64,000 bases of DNA from DASYPP01 sp036006525 (GTDB taxonomy: Bacteria > Gemmatimonadota > Gemmatimonadetes > Gemmatimonadales > GWC2-71-9), in assembly GCA_036006525.1 (NCBI GenBank), contig DASYPP010000069.1, positions 15,451-79,450 of the forward strand, given 5' to 3'. Both the position numbers and the translations under genes were made by a program. Below are positions 8,746 to 16,581 of this stretch, one piece after another (the stretch's first letter is position 1; each line of letters opens with the position of its first letter). Below the pieces are notes generated by a model. That model did no database searches. It was not told the origin of the DNA and saw nothing but the letters and a program-made list of their open reading frames with translations.

Positions 8746-9974
8746 ATTTCCACTCCCAGGTTCCGCAGCCGCTGGATTTCGCTGGGTTCCATCCGCACCT
8801 TCAGCTCGAACACCCCGTTCAGCTGTTCCCGGGACATCACTTCGCCGATCCGGTACAACTCGGCCAGCCGCGCGCCTTCTCCGATGGGAACCCGTACCGT
8901 CACCGCCGGGTGAGCCCGACGTTCCCGCTCCCGTAACCGCAGCTTCAGTTCGTCCAAACCGCCCGGCGTTATCGCGCTCGCGATCACCGCGTCGTCATAG
9001 AGTTCCCGGACCCGTGCCGCTACCGCCTCGGCATCCTCTACCGCATCCATCTTATTGAAGACCAGCAGGGTCTCCCGCTCGCCCACGCCCAGCTCAGCCA
9101 GCACCTCCTGCACCACCGTCATCTGCTCTTCCCACTCCGGGTGGCTGGCATCGATCACGTGCAGCAGGAGGTCGCCTTCCCGCACTTCCTCCAGGGTGGC
9201 GCGGAAACTCGCCACCAGGTGGTGGGGAAGCTTGCGAATGAACCCGACAGTATCGGTGACCCGCACCCGGACCCCTTCGCCCAGTTCAGTTTCGCGGGTG
9301 AGGGTGTCCAGGGTGGCGAACAGCCGATCCTCGACGAACACGTCGGATTGGGGTGACAGCGCCCGGAGAATGCTCGACTTGCCGGCATTGGTGTAGCCGA
9401 CCAGGGCTACCGATAACAGCGGCTGCCGGCCGGAGCGCACCGTCTCCCGGTGCCGCTCGACATCCTTGAGCTTGCCGCGAAGCAGGCCGATCCGCCGCCG
9501 GATCATCCGGCGGTCGGTCTCCAGCTGGGTTTCACCGGGCCCCCGGAGACCGATACCGCCGCGGATTCGCGACAAGTGGGTCCACATCCGGGTCAGCCGG
9601 GGGAGCATGTACTCCAGCTGGGCCAGCTCCACCTGCAGCTTCGCTTCGTGGCTGCGGGCCCGGGTCGAGAAGATGTCCAGGATGACTTCGGCCCGGTCCA
9701 TCACCCGGACCTTGAGTTCCTTCTCCAGATTGGAGCCCTGCACCGGCGTCAACTCCTCGTCGAAGATGGCGAGGGTCGCGCTCGACTGGGCCAGCAGCGC
9801 CGCCAGCTCCTCGACCTTCCCTTCGCCGATCAGCGTGGCAGGACTGGGAGATGCGATCTGCTGGGTGAGGGTTCCGACCACTTCCGCGCCGGCGGTGTCG
9901 ACCAGCCGGCCCAATTCTTCGAGGTGCTCAAGCATGTGTGCCACGTCCGCCGACCCTTTGCGCGGCGCGGCCAC
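8739..9974 (-). CDS. hflX: GTPase HflX (ribosome-associated)
   Basis: At least 411 residues. The N-terminal HflX domain shows ELGRLVDTAGAEVVGTL, the GEGKVEEL element and the glycine-rich RGGIGLRGPGETQLETDRR linker. The G domain follows: ALVGYTNAGKSS (G1), DTVGFI (G3) and NKMD (G4). HflX splits stalled 70S ribosomes and may act in heat stress. The first standard start is the GTG at 9974, but the conserved HflX opening (E-R-A-I-L-V) is encoded just upstream in the same frame. No ATG, GTG or TTG occurs in the 37 codons up to an in-frame TAA at 10088-10086. An ATC at 10025 sits 6 nt after a GAGG and is one candidate start. The coordinates given are therefore a minimum. Confidence 0.92.
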   Translation of the reverse strand: MAAPRKGSADVAHMLEHLEELGRLVDTAGAEVVGTLTQQIASPSPATLIGEGKVEELAALLAQSSATLAIFDEELTPVQGSNLEKELKVRVMDRAEVILDIFSTRARSHEAKLQVELAQLEYMLPRLTRMWTHLSRIRGGIGLRGPGETQLETDRRMIRRRIGLLRGKLKDVERHRETVRSGRQPLLSVALVGYTNAGKSSILRALSPQSDVFVEDRLFATLDTLTRETELGEGVRVRVTDTVGFIRKLPHHLVASFRATLEEVREGDLLLHVIDASHPEWEEQMTVVQEVLAELGVGERETLLVFNKMDAVEDAEAVAARVRELYDDAVIASAITPGGLDELKLRLRERERRAHPAVTVRVPIGEGARLAELYRIGEVMSREQLNGVFELKVRMEPSEIQRLRNLGVEIS

Positions 9975-10080
9975 CAGGATGGCGCGCTCGACCGGCGGCT
10001 GGACGGTGATTAACGAGCGAACGATGTCAGGCCTCGCTTTCCAGGCTGTGCATAAACATGATTTCGTATCAGGCTCAGGG

Positions 10081-10228
10081 GCGCTTTAACGCGAAGACGC
10101 GAAGACGCGAAGACGCGAAGACGCGAAGACGCGAAGACGCGAAGACGCGAAGACGCGAAGACGCGAAGACGCAAAGTAGAACATTGTTCATGATGTCCTG
10201 GCGTCTCTGCGCCTTTGCGTTGAGGCGC
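10081..10228. repeat. Octamer tandem array (ACGCGAAG)10 with an inverted partner
   Basis: 10089-10168 is ten perfect copies of ACGCGAAG, followed by one variant (ACGCAAAG) at 10169-10176. The outer end 10081-10096 and the segment 10199-10228 (GCGTCTCTGCGCCTTTGCG, then TTGAGGCGC) form an imperfect inverted pair, so the array looks like one arm of a hairpin that has expanded. The array lies in the 314-bp gap between the lipoprotein gene (stop 10289) and hflX. Nothing else in that gap looks coding. Confidence 0.95.
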
Positions 10229-10288
10229 ACCGAAGCTCACGTCCACGGCAGTTCCGCCGCACCAGCTTACCAGACTCACCCCAACCGA

Positions 10289-10801
10289 CTAATGACTGGG
10301 GGTGGGCGCCGGCCGGTTGCCATTCACGGCCACCGTACCCGATCGCGTGAACGGCACCAGCGAGGTGCCAAACGGGGTCTGCATGCTGGCCGTCCCCTTC
10401 AGCGTGTACTTGACGGTCCCATAATTCAGCGCCGAGCGGGCGGCTTCACCGACGCCGGCCCAGACGAAGCTGAGCGGGACCACCACGGTCACTGTCTGAC
10501 CCTTGGGGAGGTTGAACGCGTCGTTGAAATCCACATCGCCAAAATGGGTGCTCTCCACGTCGAGCCCGAGCTGCAGCCGGGTGCCGCGGACATCGAAATT
10601 ATTGGGATTGTTCACGTCCACGTACAGATCCACCGATCCGCCGAGAAGGCCGAGACTTCTCACCTGCACGCCCTGGAGCTGAATATCGGGCTCCTGGAAC
10701 TTGGCCATGCCGAGGGAAGCACAGGCGCCCAGGATCGCCACCGCACCCGCCACCAGGAAGGCGCGCACCGGGTGCGCGCGGAACATTCGCATTGCGTTCA
10801 T
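10289..10801 (-). CDS. LEA type 2 (WHy-domain) family lipoprotein
   Basis: A 170-residue protein with a lipoprotein signal peptide (VRAFLVAGAVAILGAC; lipobox L-G-A-C near residue 27). One LEA14/WHy domain follows: IQLQGVQVRSLGLLGGSVDL, VDVNNPNNFDV, and later KGQTVTVVVPLSF and VKYTLKGTASMQTPFG. The N-x-N-P-N-x-F-x-V motif is the family hallmark. The fold is a small beta sandwich of unknown molecular role, linked to stress tolerance in bacteria and plants. Its ATG overlaps the rarA stop (ATGA), so it is co-translated with rarA. Confidence 0.85.
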   Translation of the reverse strand: MNAMRMFRAHPVRAFLVAGAVAILGACASLGMAKFQEPDIQLQGVQVRSLGLLGGSVDLYVDVNNPNNFDVRGTRLQLGLDVESTHFGDVDFNDAFNLPKGQTVTVVVPLSFVWAGVGEAARSALNYGTVKYTLKGTASMQTPFGTSLVPFTRSGTVAVNGNRPAPTPSH

Positions 10802-12150
10802 CCCTCTCCTCCGATGTCTTCGCCGGGGACCTTCTCGCTCCCGCGCCTGATCCGGTCCCAGTAATCCAGCCGTTCCTTGATTTTCTTCTCGAACCCCAGC
10901 TCGCCGGGCTGGTAGAACACCTTCCCGGTCATTGCGTCCGGCAGATACTCCTGGGGGACGTATGCATCGGGAAAACTGTGCGCGTACTGGTAGCCCTTGC
11001 CATATCCCAGGTCCTTCATCAGTCCGGTCGGCGCATTCCGGATGTGCAGCGGTACCGGGGCCGCCGGGCTGTTGCGCGCCGCCTCCAGCGCGTCCCCATA
11101 GGCAAGATAGACCCGGTTCGACTTGGGCGCGGTGGCCAGGTATACCACCGCCTGGGCGATGGCCAGCTCGCCCTCCGGCGAACCCAGGAAGTGAAACGCA
11201 TCCTTGGCCGCGAGGGTGACATTGAGCGCCTGGGGATCGGCCAGGCCGATATCCTCCGTCGCCATCCGCACCACCCGGCGCGCGATGTAGAGCGGATCCT
11301 CGCCGCCCTCGATCATGCGGGCCAGCCAGTAAAGCGCGCCCTGCGGGTCGCTGCCGCGCACCGCCTTATGCAGGGCCGAGATCAGGTTGTAATGCCCTTC
11401 CCCGCCCTTGTCGTACATCGGGACCCGGCGGGCCAGCACGTCGACGACCAGCTCGGCCGTAATCCGGCCGCCGGCACCCACCTGCTGGGCCGCCGCTTCG
11501 ATCACCGCGAGCGCCCGCCGCGCGTCGCCGTCGGCCTGCTCCGCCAGGAGCGCGATGGCGCCCGGATCGGCCACCAGTTGGAGGCTGCCCACTCCACGCT
11601 CGCGGTCGGCGAGCGCGCGCTCGATGAGCTGGGTCACGTGCGCGGCGGAAAGCGGCTCCAGTACATACACCCGGCAGCGGGAGAGCAGCGCCGAGGTAAG
11701 CTCGAAGCTGGGGTTCTCGGTCGTGGCGCCGATCAGGGTGATGACGCCGTTTTCGACGTGGGGCAGGAACGCGTCCTGCTGCGCCCGGTTGAAACGATGG
11801 ATCTCGTCGCAGAAGAGGATGGTGCCCCGCCCCGAGATGGTGCGGCGTTGCTCGGCTTCCTTGATGATCTCCCGCACCCGGGGGACGCCCTCGGTCACCG
11901 CGCTGAACGCGACGAATTCCCGCTCGGTGTACCGCGCGATCAGCCCCGCCAGCGTGGTCTTGCCGGAGCCGGGAGGGCCCCAGAAGATCGTGCTGCCGAC
12001 GTCGCCCCGCCGGATCGCGTCGCCCAGGGGCTTCCCCGGGGCCAGCAACTGCTCCTGGCCGACCAGTTCTTCCAGGCTCTTGGGACGGAGTCGGACGGCG
12101 AGCGGCTCGGCGGAGACAAAGAGAGAGGGTGCGGGAACCGACTTGGGCAT
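10798..12150 (-). CDS. rarA: Replication-associated recombination AAA+ ATPase RarA (MgsA)
   Basis: 450 residues. It carries the RarA opening PLAVRLRPKSLEELVGQEQL, Walker A GPPGSGKT (58-65), Walker B CDEIHRF (114-120), sensor 1 GATTENPSF, and a C-terminal domain with the RarA-type PLHIRNAPTGLM and HSFPDAYVPQEYLP. The family acts at stalled replication forks with RecA and SSB, both encoded elsewhere in this window. The gene sits between deoC (9 bp) and the lipoprotein gene (4-bp ATGA overlap). Confidence 0.95.
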   Translation of the reverse strand: MPKSVPAPSLFVSAEPLAVRLRPKSLEELVGQEQLLAPGKPLGDAIRRGDVGSTIFWGPPGSGKTTLAGLIARYTEREFVAFSAVTEGVPRVREIIKEAEQRRTISGRGTILFCDEIHRFNRAQQDAFLPHVENGVITLIGATTENPSFELTSALLSRCRVYVLEPLSAAHVTQLIERALADRERGVGSLQLVADPGAIALLAEQADGDARRALAVIEAAAQQVGAGGRITAELVVDVLARRVPMYDKGGEGHYNLISALHKAVRGSDPQGALYWLARMIEGGEDPLYIARRVVRMATEDIGLADPQALNVTLAAKDAFHFLGSPEGELAIAQAVVYLATAPKSNRVYLAYGDALEAARNSPAAPVPLHIRNAPTGLMKDLGYGKGYQYAHSFPDAYVPQEYLPDAMTGKVFYQPGELGFEKKIKERLDYWDRIRRGSEKVPGEDIGGEG

Positions 12151-12159
12151 GGGGGGAAT

Positions 12160-12879
12160 TTAGTCGGGTGCGGGCAGGTATTCCGCCAACGCCTCCCGGT
12201 CCCTCCGCGACAACTCCTCGAACGCGAGCACCAATTCCTCGCTCCGGCTGGACCCGAACCGTCGGGCTCCCGCCTTGAGATACTCCATTACCTGGTGGAT
12301 ATCCCGGATCCCGCCCGACGCCTTCACCTGGCACCGCCCCTTCACGACCTCGTGCATCAGTCGTACATCCTCCACCGTGGCGCCGGTGGCGGCAAAGCCG
12401 GTGGAGGTCTTCACGAATTGCGCGCCGGCCTGGGCGATCCATTCACAGGCTCGCCGCTTCTCATCCTGGGTCAGGTAGCAGTTCTCGAGGATGACCTTCA
12501 CGGTTTTTCCATGGGCCGCCAGCACAACCCCCTCGATGTCGCGGAGGAACAGCGCCATCTTGCCGCCCTTGAGCGCCGGGATGTTCATCACCATGTCGAT
12601 TTCATCGGCGCCGTGGTCGAGGACTTCCCGGGCCTGGAAGGCCTTCATGGCCGGCGTCTCGTTGCCGTGCGGAAACGCAATCACCGCCCCGACCCGGACC
12701 CCGGTCCCCCGCAGTCGCTCGGCGGCGAACTGTACGTAGTGGGGCTGAACGGTCAGCGTGGCGGTGCCCAGCCGGATCGCGACCCCGGCGAACCGGCCGA
12801 CCTCTTCCGGACCAGCATCGGGTCGAAGGATCGAGTGATCGAACAGGCGGGCGAAACGGGCGACGTCTAATGGTGGCAC
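12160..12879 (-). CDS. deoC: Deoxyribose-phosphate aldolase
   Basis: A 239-residue class I aldolase that splits 2-deoxyribose 5-phosphate into glyceraldehyde 3-phosphate and acetaldehyde. Key residues are visible: Asp95 in DEIDMV, the Schiff-base Lys157 in FVKTSTGF, and Lys186 in VKASGGIRD. The GTG at 12879 is chosen because GGGAG precedes it by 5 nt and the family N-terminus (FDHSILRPDA) follows at the right distance. It is part of the cca-to-rarA minus-strand operon, with gaps of 9 and 12 bp on its two sides. Confidence 0.94.
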   Translation of the reverse strand: MPPLDVARFARLFDHSILRPDAGPEEVGRFAGVAIRLGTATLTVQPHYVQFAAERLRGTGVRVGAVIAFPHGNETPAMKAFQAREVLDHGADEIDMVMNIPALKGGKMALFLRDIEGVVLAAHGKTVKVILENCYLTQDEKRRACEWIAQAGAQFVKTSTGFAATGATVEDVRLMHEVVKGRCQVKASGGIRDIHQVMEYLKAGARRFGSSRSEELVLAFEELSRRDREALAEYLPAPD

Positions 12880-12891
12880 ACCGACTCCCTG

Positions 12892-13278
12892 CTACCGGAT
12901 CTCGCTCATCAGCGCCAGGAGGTTGCCATCGGGGTCGCGAAAGAAGGCCATCCACAACTCGTGATCCGGCAGCTTCGCAATGAGGTGGGGCTCCCCCTCG
13001 AAGGTTACCCCCCGAGCCGACAACGCCTCGAAGGCTACCTGGATGTCATCAACCTTGTAGTAGATGACGGAGCTGTTTCCAGCCTGCGCCTTTGCGGGGA
13101 GGTCCAGCATGAGGCGAACCCCGCCGCAGTCGAAGAAACCAAGCCCGGGGGGAGCCTGGAAGAGAAACCGCATTCCCAGAACGTCGCGATAAAACGCGAC
13201 GGCCCGATCAATATCACTGACCGGGACTGCGATCTGGCCGATGGCGGCCAATTGAACGGCAGGAGCAGAAGTGCTCAT
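12892..13278 (-). CDS. VOC (glyoxalase/bleomycin resistance) family protein
   Basis: A 128-residue single VOC domain with paired beta-alpha-beta-beta-beta modules: AAIGQIAVPVSDIDRAVAFY, YRDVLGMRFLF and then FDCGGVRLMLDL, VIYYKVDDIQVAF, ELWMAFFRDPDGNLLALM. Possible metal ligands are the Glu in HELWMAF and the C-terminal region, but the His expected early in glyoxalase I is not evident, so the reaction cannot be assigned. It sits 12 bp upstream of deoC in the same operon. Confidence 0.82.
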   Translation of the reverse strand: MSTSAPAVQLAAIGQIAVPVSDIDRAVAFYRDVLGMRFLFQAPPGLGFFDCGGVRLMLDLPAKAQAGNSSVIYYKVDDIQVAFEALSARGVTFEGEPHLIAKLPDHELWMAFFRDPDGNLLALMSEIR

Positions 13279-13305
13279 CGAGTTCCTCTCCGCAGGTACA
13301 CGTAC

Positions 13306-14025
13306 TTACGAGACCCCCGCCGCCTTCAGCACCAGTTCCGTCACATAATACGCCGCCGCCCCACCAAAAAACGCCAGCGGCATCCGGAATCCCCGTCGGG
13401 TCTGGAAAGTCGGCACCAGGTCCGAGGCAGCGACATAAATCGTGACGCCGGCCGAGAGCGCGAGCCCATACTCGGCCAGCACGCCGGCGCGGCCGGTCAC
13501 CACCACCCCGAACACGGTCGCCAGCCCCAGCAAACCCGCCGCCCAGACCGCGCGCTTCTGGCCTTGCCCTCCCGCCATCATGATGCTGGAAATCGCGACA
13601 CCCTCGGGAAGCTTGTGCAGCAACACCGCGAGAAACAGCAGGATGCCGAGCCGCCCGGAGATCAGGAAGCCGCTGGCGATCGCAACGCCGTCGAAGAAGG
13701 TATGGATCGAGAGGCCGACCAGGGCCGAGATGCCGGAGCGGCGGCTCACCTGGTGGGTCTCTTCGCCATAGTGGAAGTGGGGGGCGAACACGTGCTGGGC
13801 CAGGTGCACGGCGAGGTAGCCGCCGAAGATGAACAGTGCCGGGTGGGCGTTCCGGGCGAAGGCCTCCGGCAACATGTCCAGCATGGCGACCGAGAGCATG
13901 AAACCCGCGCCGAACGCGACGAAGCTGTCGATCAGTACCAGGCTGCGCTGTTCCCGGCGAACCACCGCATAGGCGCCGGCCAGGTTGCCCAGACCGGCGG
14001 CCAGCGCGAACAGCAGCGGTTTCAG
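13306..14025 (-). CDS. ZIP family metal transporter
   Basis: A membrane protein of about 239 residues with several helices. Helix 4 carries SIHTFFDGVAIASGF (H-x-x-x-D-G, the ZIP metal motif) and helix 5 HKLPEGVAISSIM (H-K-x-P-E-G). A cytoplasmic-loop histidine cluster (HLAQHVFAPHFHYGEETH) fits metal binding. The first standard start is a GTG at 13965, but the frame upstream encodes LLFALAAGLGNLAGAYAVV, a good first helix. A CTG at 14025 lies 4 nt after AAGGAGG and overlaps the cca stop (CTGA). I therefore chose the CTG; if wrong, the gene starts at 13965 and lacks helix 1. Likely substrate is Zn2+ or a related cation. Confidence 0.85.
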   Translation of the reverse strand: MKPLLFALAAGLGNLAGAYAVVRREQRSLVLIDSFVAFGAGFMLSVAMLDMLPEAFARNAHPALFIFGGYLAVHLAQHVFAPHFHYGEETHQVSRRSGISALVGLSIHTFFDGVAIASGFLISGRLGILLFLAVLLHKLPEGVAISSIMMAGGQGQKRAVWAAGLLGLATVFGVVVTGRAGVLAEYGLALSAGVTIYVAASDLVPTFQTRRGFRMPLAFFGGAAAYYVTELVLKAAGVS

Positions 14026-15224
14026 GGAGCCTCCTTCGCCAGGCGAAGCAGAGTGTCGGGCGTGTTGAGCGTGGGATCTTCGATGACCCGGGCCAGCAGG
14101 TGCTGCAGTATCCGCCCCAGACGGGGACCTTGCTCGAACCCGGCGGCGATGAGATCCTCGCCCGTTATGGCCAGGTCCCTGGTCCGCACCGCTTCACCGC
14201 GCTGAAAGATCACCTCCGCCGTGCTGGCCCAGAGGGGCCAATTCCCCCGGCGCAGCCGCCACACCTCGGCGAGATCCCTCCAGTGCTCACCTACCTGGGC
14301 CAGCCAGCGGCGCACATCGATCGGATCGGCGCTGATTGGCGTCGCCGGGCTCCGGTCCAGCGCCTCGGCCCTCGCGATTTCGGCGTTGGACGCCTTGAGC
14401 CGGGTCAGCACCGCTCCGGGGTAGTGGCACAGCAATGCGGTCAGCAGCACCGGGTCGCGCGGAATATCGCGCTCCCGCGGGTTGTGGAGAATGTCGATTT
14501 TCTCCCGCTCTTCGGTCATCAGCAACTCGGGAATCCAGATCGGCGCGGCGCCGATCCGCAACCAGAGGCCCGCCAGCCGGTCCAGCGACCGGGTACTCTT
14601 GAGGCTCTTGAACCACTCGTCTCTCACCCGTTCAGCCGACAGCATCCGGAGACCCGGCGCCGCGGCCACGGCCGCCTCCCAGGTGGGCTGCACCACGGTG
14701 AACTCCAGCCGCCCGGCAAACCGGGCACAGCGAAGAATCCGGAGATAATCCTCCTGGAAGCGCAGCGCCGGATCGCCCACCGCCTGGATTTTTCGGCGGG
14801 CCAGATCGATCGCGCCCTCGAACGGGTCGCGCCATTCCTGCCGGAGGGGGTGATAGGCGAGCGCGTTGATGGTGAAGTCCCGGCGGGCCAGGTCCTCGTC
14901 GATAGAAACACCATACTCCACCACGGCCCGGCGGCCATCGGTGCTCACATCGCGGCGAAAAGTGGTGACCTCGTGCAGCTGGCGCTTGTCATCCAGCACT
15001 CCAACTGTGCCGAATTGAATGCCGACCGGCACCGTGCGGCGAAAGATCTGCTGGACCTGTTCGGGAGTCGCGGAGGTCGCGATGTCGTAGTCGGATTGCG
15101 GGGTGCCGAGCAGCGCATCTCGAAGCGCGCCACCCACGCACCACGCCTCGAAACCCGCGTCTTCCAGCCGGGAGACGACCTGGACCGTTTCCGGCGGAAC
15201 CGTGAGGGAGGTCGGCAATTCCAT
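14022..15224 (-). CDS. cca: CCA-adding tRNA nucleotidyltransferase (poly(A) polymerase family)
   Basis: A 400-residue class II nucleotidyltransferase. It has CVGGALRDALLG (GG-x-x-RD at 31-36), the catalytic DYD at 45-47, and RRDFTINALAY, with a head-domain RCARFAGRLEF element. It builds or repairs the 3' CCA end of tRNAs. A related poly(A) polymerase is less likely given the length and lack of a basic tail. The ATG at 15224 is 11 bp downstream of the SDR stop. The stop overlaps the probable CTG start of the ZIP gene. Confidence 0.92.
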   Translation of the reverse strand: MELPTSLTVPPETVQVVSRLEDAGFEAWCVGGALRDALLGTPQSDYDIATSATPEQVQQIFRRTVPVGIQFGTVGVLDDKRQLHEVTTFRRDVSTDGRRAVVEYGVSIDEDLARRDFTINALAYHPLRQEWRDPFEGAIDLARRKIQAVGDPALRFQEDYLRILRCARFAGRLEFTVVQPTWEAAVAAAPGLRMLSAERVRDEWFKSLKSTRSLDRLAGLWLRIGAAPIWIPELLMTEEREKIDILHNPRERDIPRDPVLLTALLCHYPGAVLTRLKASNAEIARAEALDRSPATPISADPIDVRRWLAQVGEHWRDLAEVWRLRRGNWPLWASTAEVIFQRGEAVRTRDLAITGEDLIAAGFEQGPRLGRILQHLLARVIEDPTLNTPDTLLRLAKEAP

Positions 15225-15235
15225 GCGTTAGAAGC

Positions 15236-15985
15236 TCAGCCGCAAAGGACACTCCCGCCGTTGACGTTCACGACCTCGCCGGTCAAGTGGCGCGCCAGGT
15301 CGGAACAGAGGAAAAGGATGGGGCCGGCAATGTCATCGGCGGTCGCAATCCGCTTGAGGGGAATGGTCGCGGTGATCCGCTGCTCTCCACCGTCACCATA
15401 GGCCGTGGTACTCATCTCGGTGAGGACCCAACCCGGCGCCACGCAGTTCACGTTGATCCGCGGGGCGCATTCGATACACAACGACTTGGTGAGCGAAATG
15501 ATCGCCCCCTTGCTGGCGGCATAGTCGCTGTGAAACGCCTCGCCCCGTTGCCCCGCGGTGCTAGAAACCAGGACCACCGACCCGCTTTTCATCCGGCGCA
15601 GCGCCGCGCCGGTGGACGCGAAGATCGACTCCAGGTTGGCTCCGAACGTCCTGCGCCACTGGGCCGGCGTCATTTTCTCGAGCGGGACTTCCTCGGGCAG
15701 CCAGATGCCGGCGTTCCCCACGAAGATGTCGAGACCGCCGAGCGCCGAGTGACACTCGTCCACCAGCCGCAGGGCGGTGGCCTGGTCGGCCAGGTCGCCA
15801 CCACCGGCATAGGCCTTCCGGCCCAGGGCGCCGATCTGCTGGACCACCTCGAGCGCCGCGTCCTCGCGGTTGTGGTAGGTGATCCCCACGTCGGCACCGG
15901 CCCGCGCCAGCAGGATCGCGGCCGCCCGGCCGATCCCCCGCGAGCCCCCGGTGACCAGCGCCTTTTTCCCGGTGAGTGAGATCAT
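15236..15985 (-). CDS. Short-chain dehydrogenase/reductase (FabG-like)
   Basis: A 249-residue classical SDR. Cofactor motif TGGSRGIG at 12-19, NNAG-equivalent VGNAG at 89-93, catalytic Ser in VSSTAG (141/142), Tyr155 and Lys159 in YAASK, and PG-motif VAPGWVLTEM. The opening GGSRGIG and 3-oxoacyl-reductase-like C-terminus (GEVVNVNGGSVLCG) suggest an NADPH-dependent 3-oxoacyl-ACP reductase or a sugar/alcohol dehydrogenase. No other fatty-acid synthesis gene is adjacent. Its ATG overlaps the SIS gene stop (ATGA). Confidence 0.85.
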   Translation of the reverse strand: MISLTGKKALVTGGSRGIGRAAAILLARAGADVGITYHNREDAALEVVQQIGALGRKAYAGGGDLADQATALRLVDECHSALGGLDIFVGNAGIWLPEEVPLEKMTPAQWRRTFGANLESIFASTGAALRRMKSGSVVLVSSTAGQRGEAFHSDYAASKGAIISLTKSLCIECAPRINVNCVAPGWVLTEMSTTAYGDGGEQRITATIPLKRIATADDIAGPILFLCSDLARHLTGEVVNVNGGSVLCG

Positions 15986-16569
15986 ACTGGCTGCATCATT
16001 TGCTCGACCAGTTCGACGATGATGTGCTGCACGGCGAGATGGACCTCCTGGATGTGACTGGTGATTTCGGAGGGCACCACCAGCGAGTCATCCACGCCCC
16101 CGCGAAGGGCGCCGCCCCCCTTCCCCAGGAATGCGATGGTGCCGACCTGGCGCTGCCGCGCCGCCTCGGCCGCGCGCACCAGGTTCACGCTCTTGCCGCT
16201 GGTGCTGTGCAGCACCAGCAGGTCCCCGGGCCGGCCCACCGCCCGGATCTGGCGGGCAAACACTTCGGCGAACCCGAGGTCGTTCCCGGCCGCCGTCAGA
16301 AGCGAGGTGTCCGTGGTGAGCGCGATCGCCGCAAACGGCCGGCGCTCCGCATCGTAGCGCACCACGTACTCGGTCGCGAGGTGCTGCGCGTCGGCCGCGC
16401 TGCCCCCGTTTCCGGCGAAGAAGAGGGTTCCCCCCTGCTTCAGGGTCTCGACATAGCGCTCGGCGATGCGCTGGATCGTGGCCGACTGGGCTGCCATCCC
16501 CAGGGCCAGGTCCGATAGCGCCCGCAGCTGCCTGGCGATGTGGTCGCTCATGTCGGGGAGCGAAGCCAT
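15982..16569 (-). CDS. SIS-domain sugar-phosphate isomerase (GmhA-like)
   Basis: A 195-residue single SIS domain like sedoheptulose-7-phosphate isomerase: GGTLFFAGNGGSAADAQHLA (substrate-binding Ser), TEYVVRYDAERRPFAAIALT, and HSTSGKSVNLVRA. GmhA makes D-glycero-D-manno-heptose 7-phosphate for the LPS inner core. The G-N-G-G-S-A-A-D-A-x-H signature is strongly GmhA-like, but the later heptose genes (hldE, gmhB) are not in the window. DiaA-like regulators are a less likely alternative. It lies 12 bp after the CpsB-like phosphatase. Confidence 0.82.
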   Translation of the reverse strand: MASLPDMSDHIARQLRALSDLALGMAAQSATIQRIAERYVETLKQGGTLFFAGNGGSAADAQHLATEYVVRYDAERRPFAAIALTTDTSLLTAAGNDLGFAEVFARQIRAVGRPGDLLVLHSTSGKSVNLVRAAEAARQRQVGTIAFLGKGGGALRGGVDDSLVVPSEITSHIQEVHLAVQHIIVELVEQMMQPV

Positions 16570-16581
16570 GCACCCTCCTGG

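Noticed and set aside
10081..10176. CRISPR array
   Set aside because: The 8-bp units are contiguous with no spacers and there are no cas genes.
10058..10864. A 268-codon plus-strand frame across the octamer array
   Set aside because: It runs through the tandem repeat and antisense to the lipoprotein gene; its translation is Arg/Asp/Ala/Lys simple repeat with no domain.
10792..12870. A 692-codon plus-strand frame
   Set aside because: It is antisense to rarA and deoC, both of which keep all family motifs; long antisense frames are expected at this GC content.
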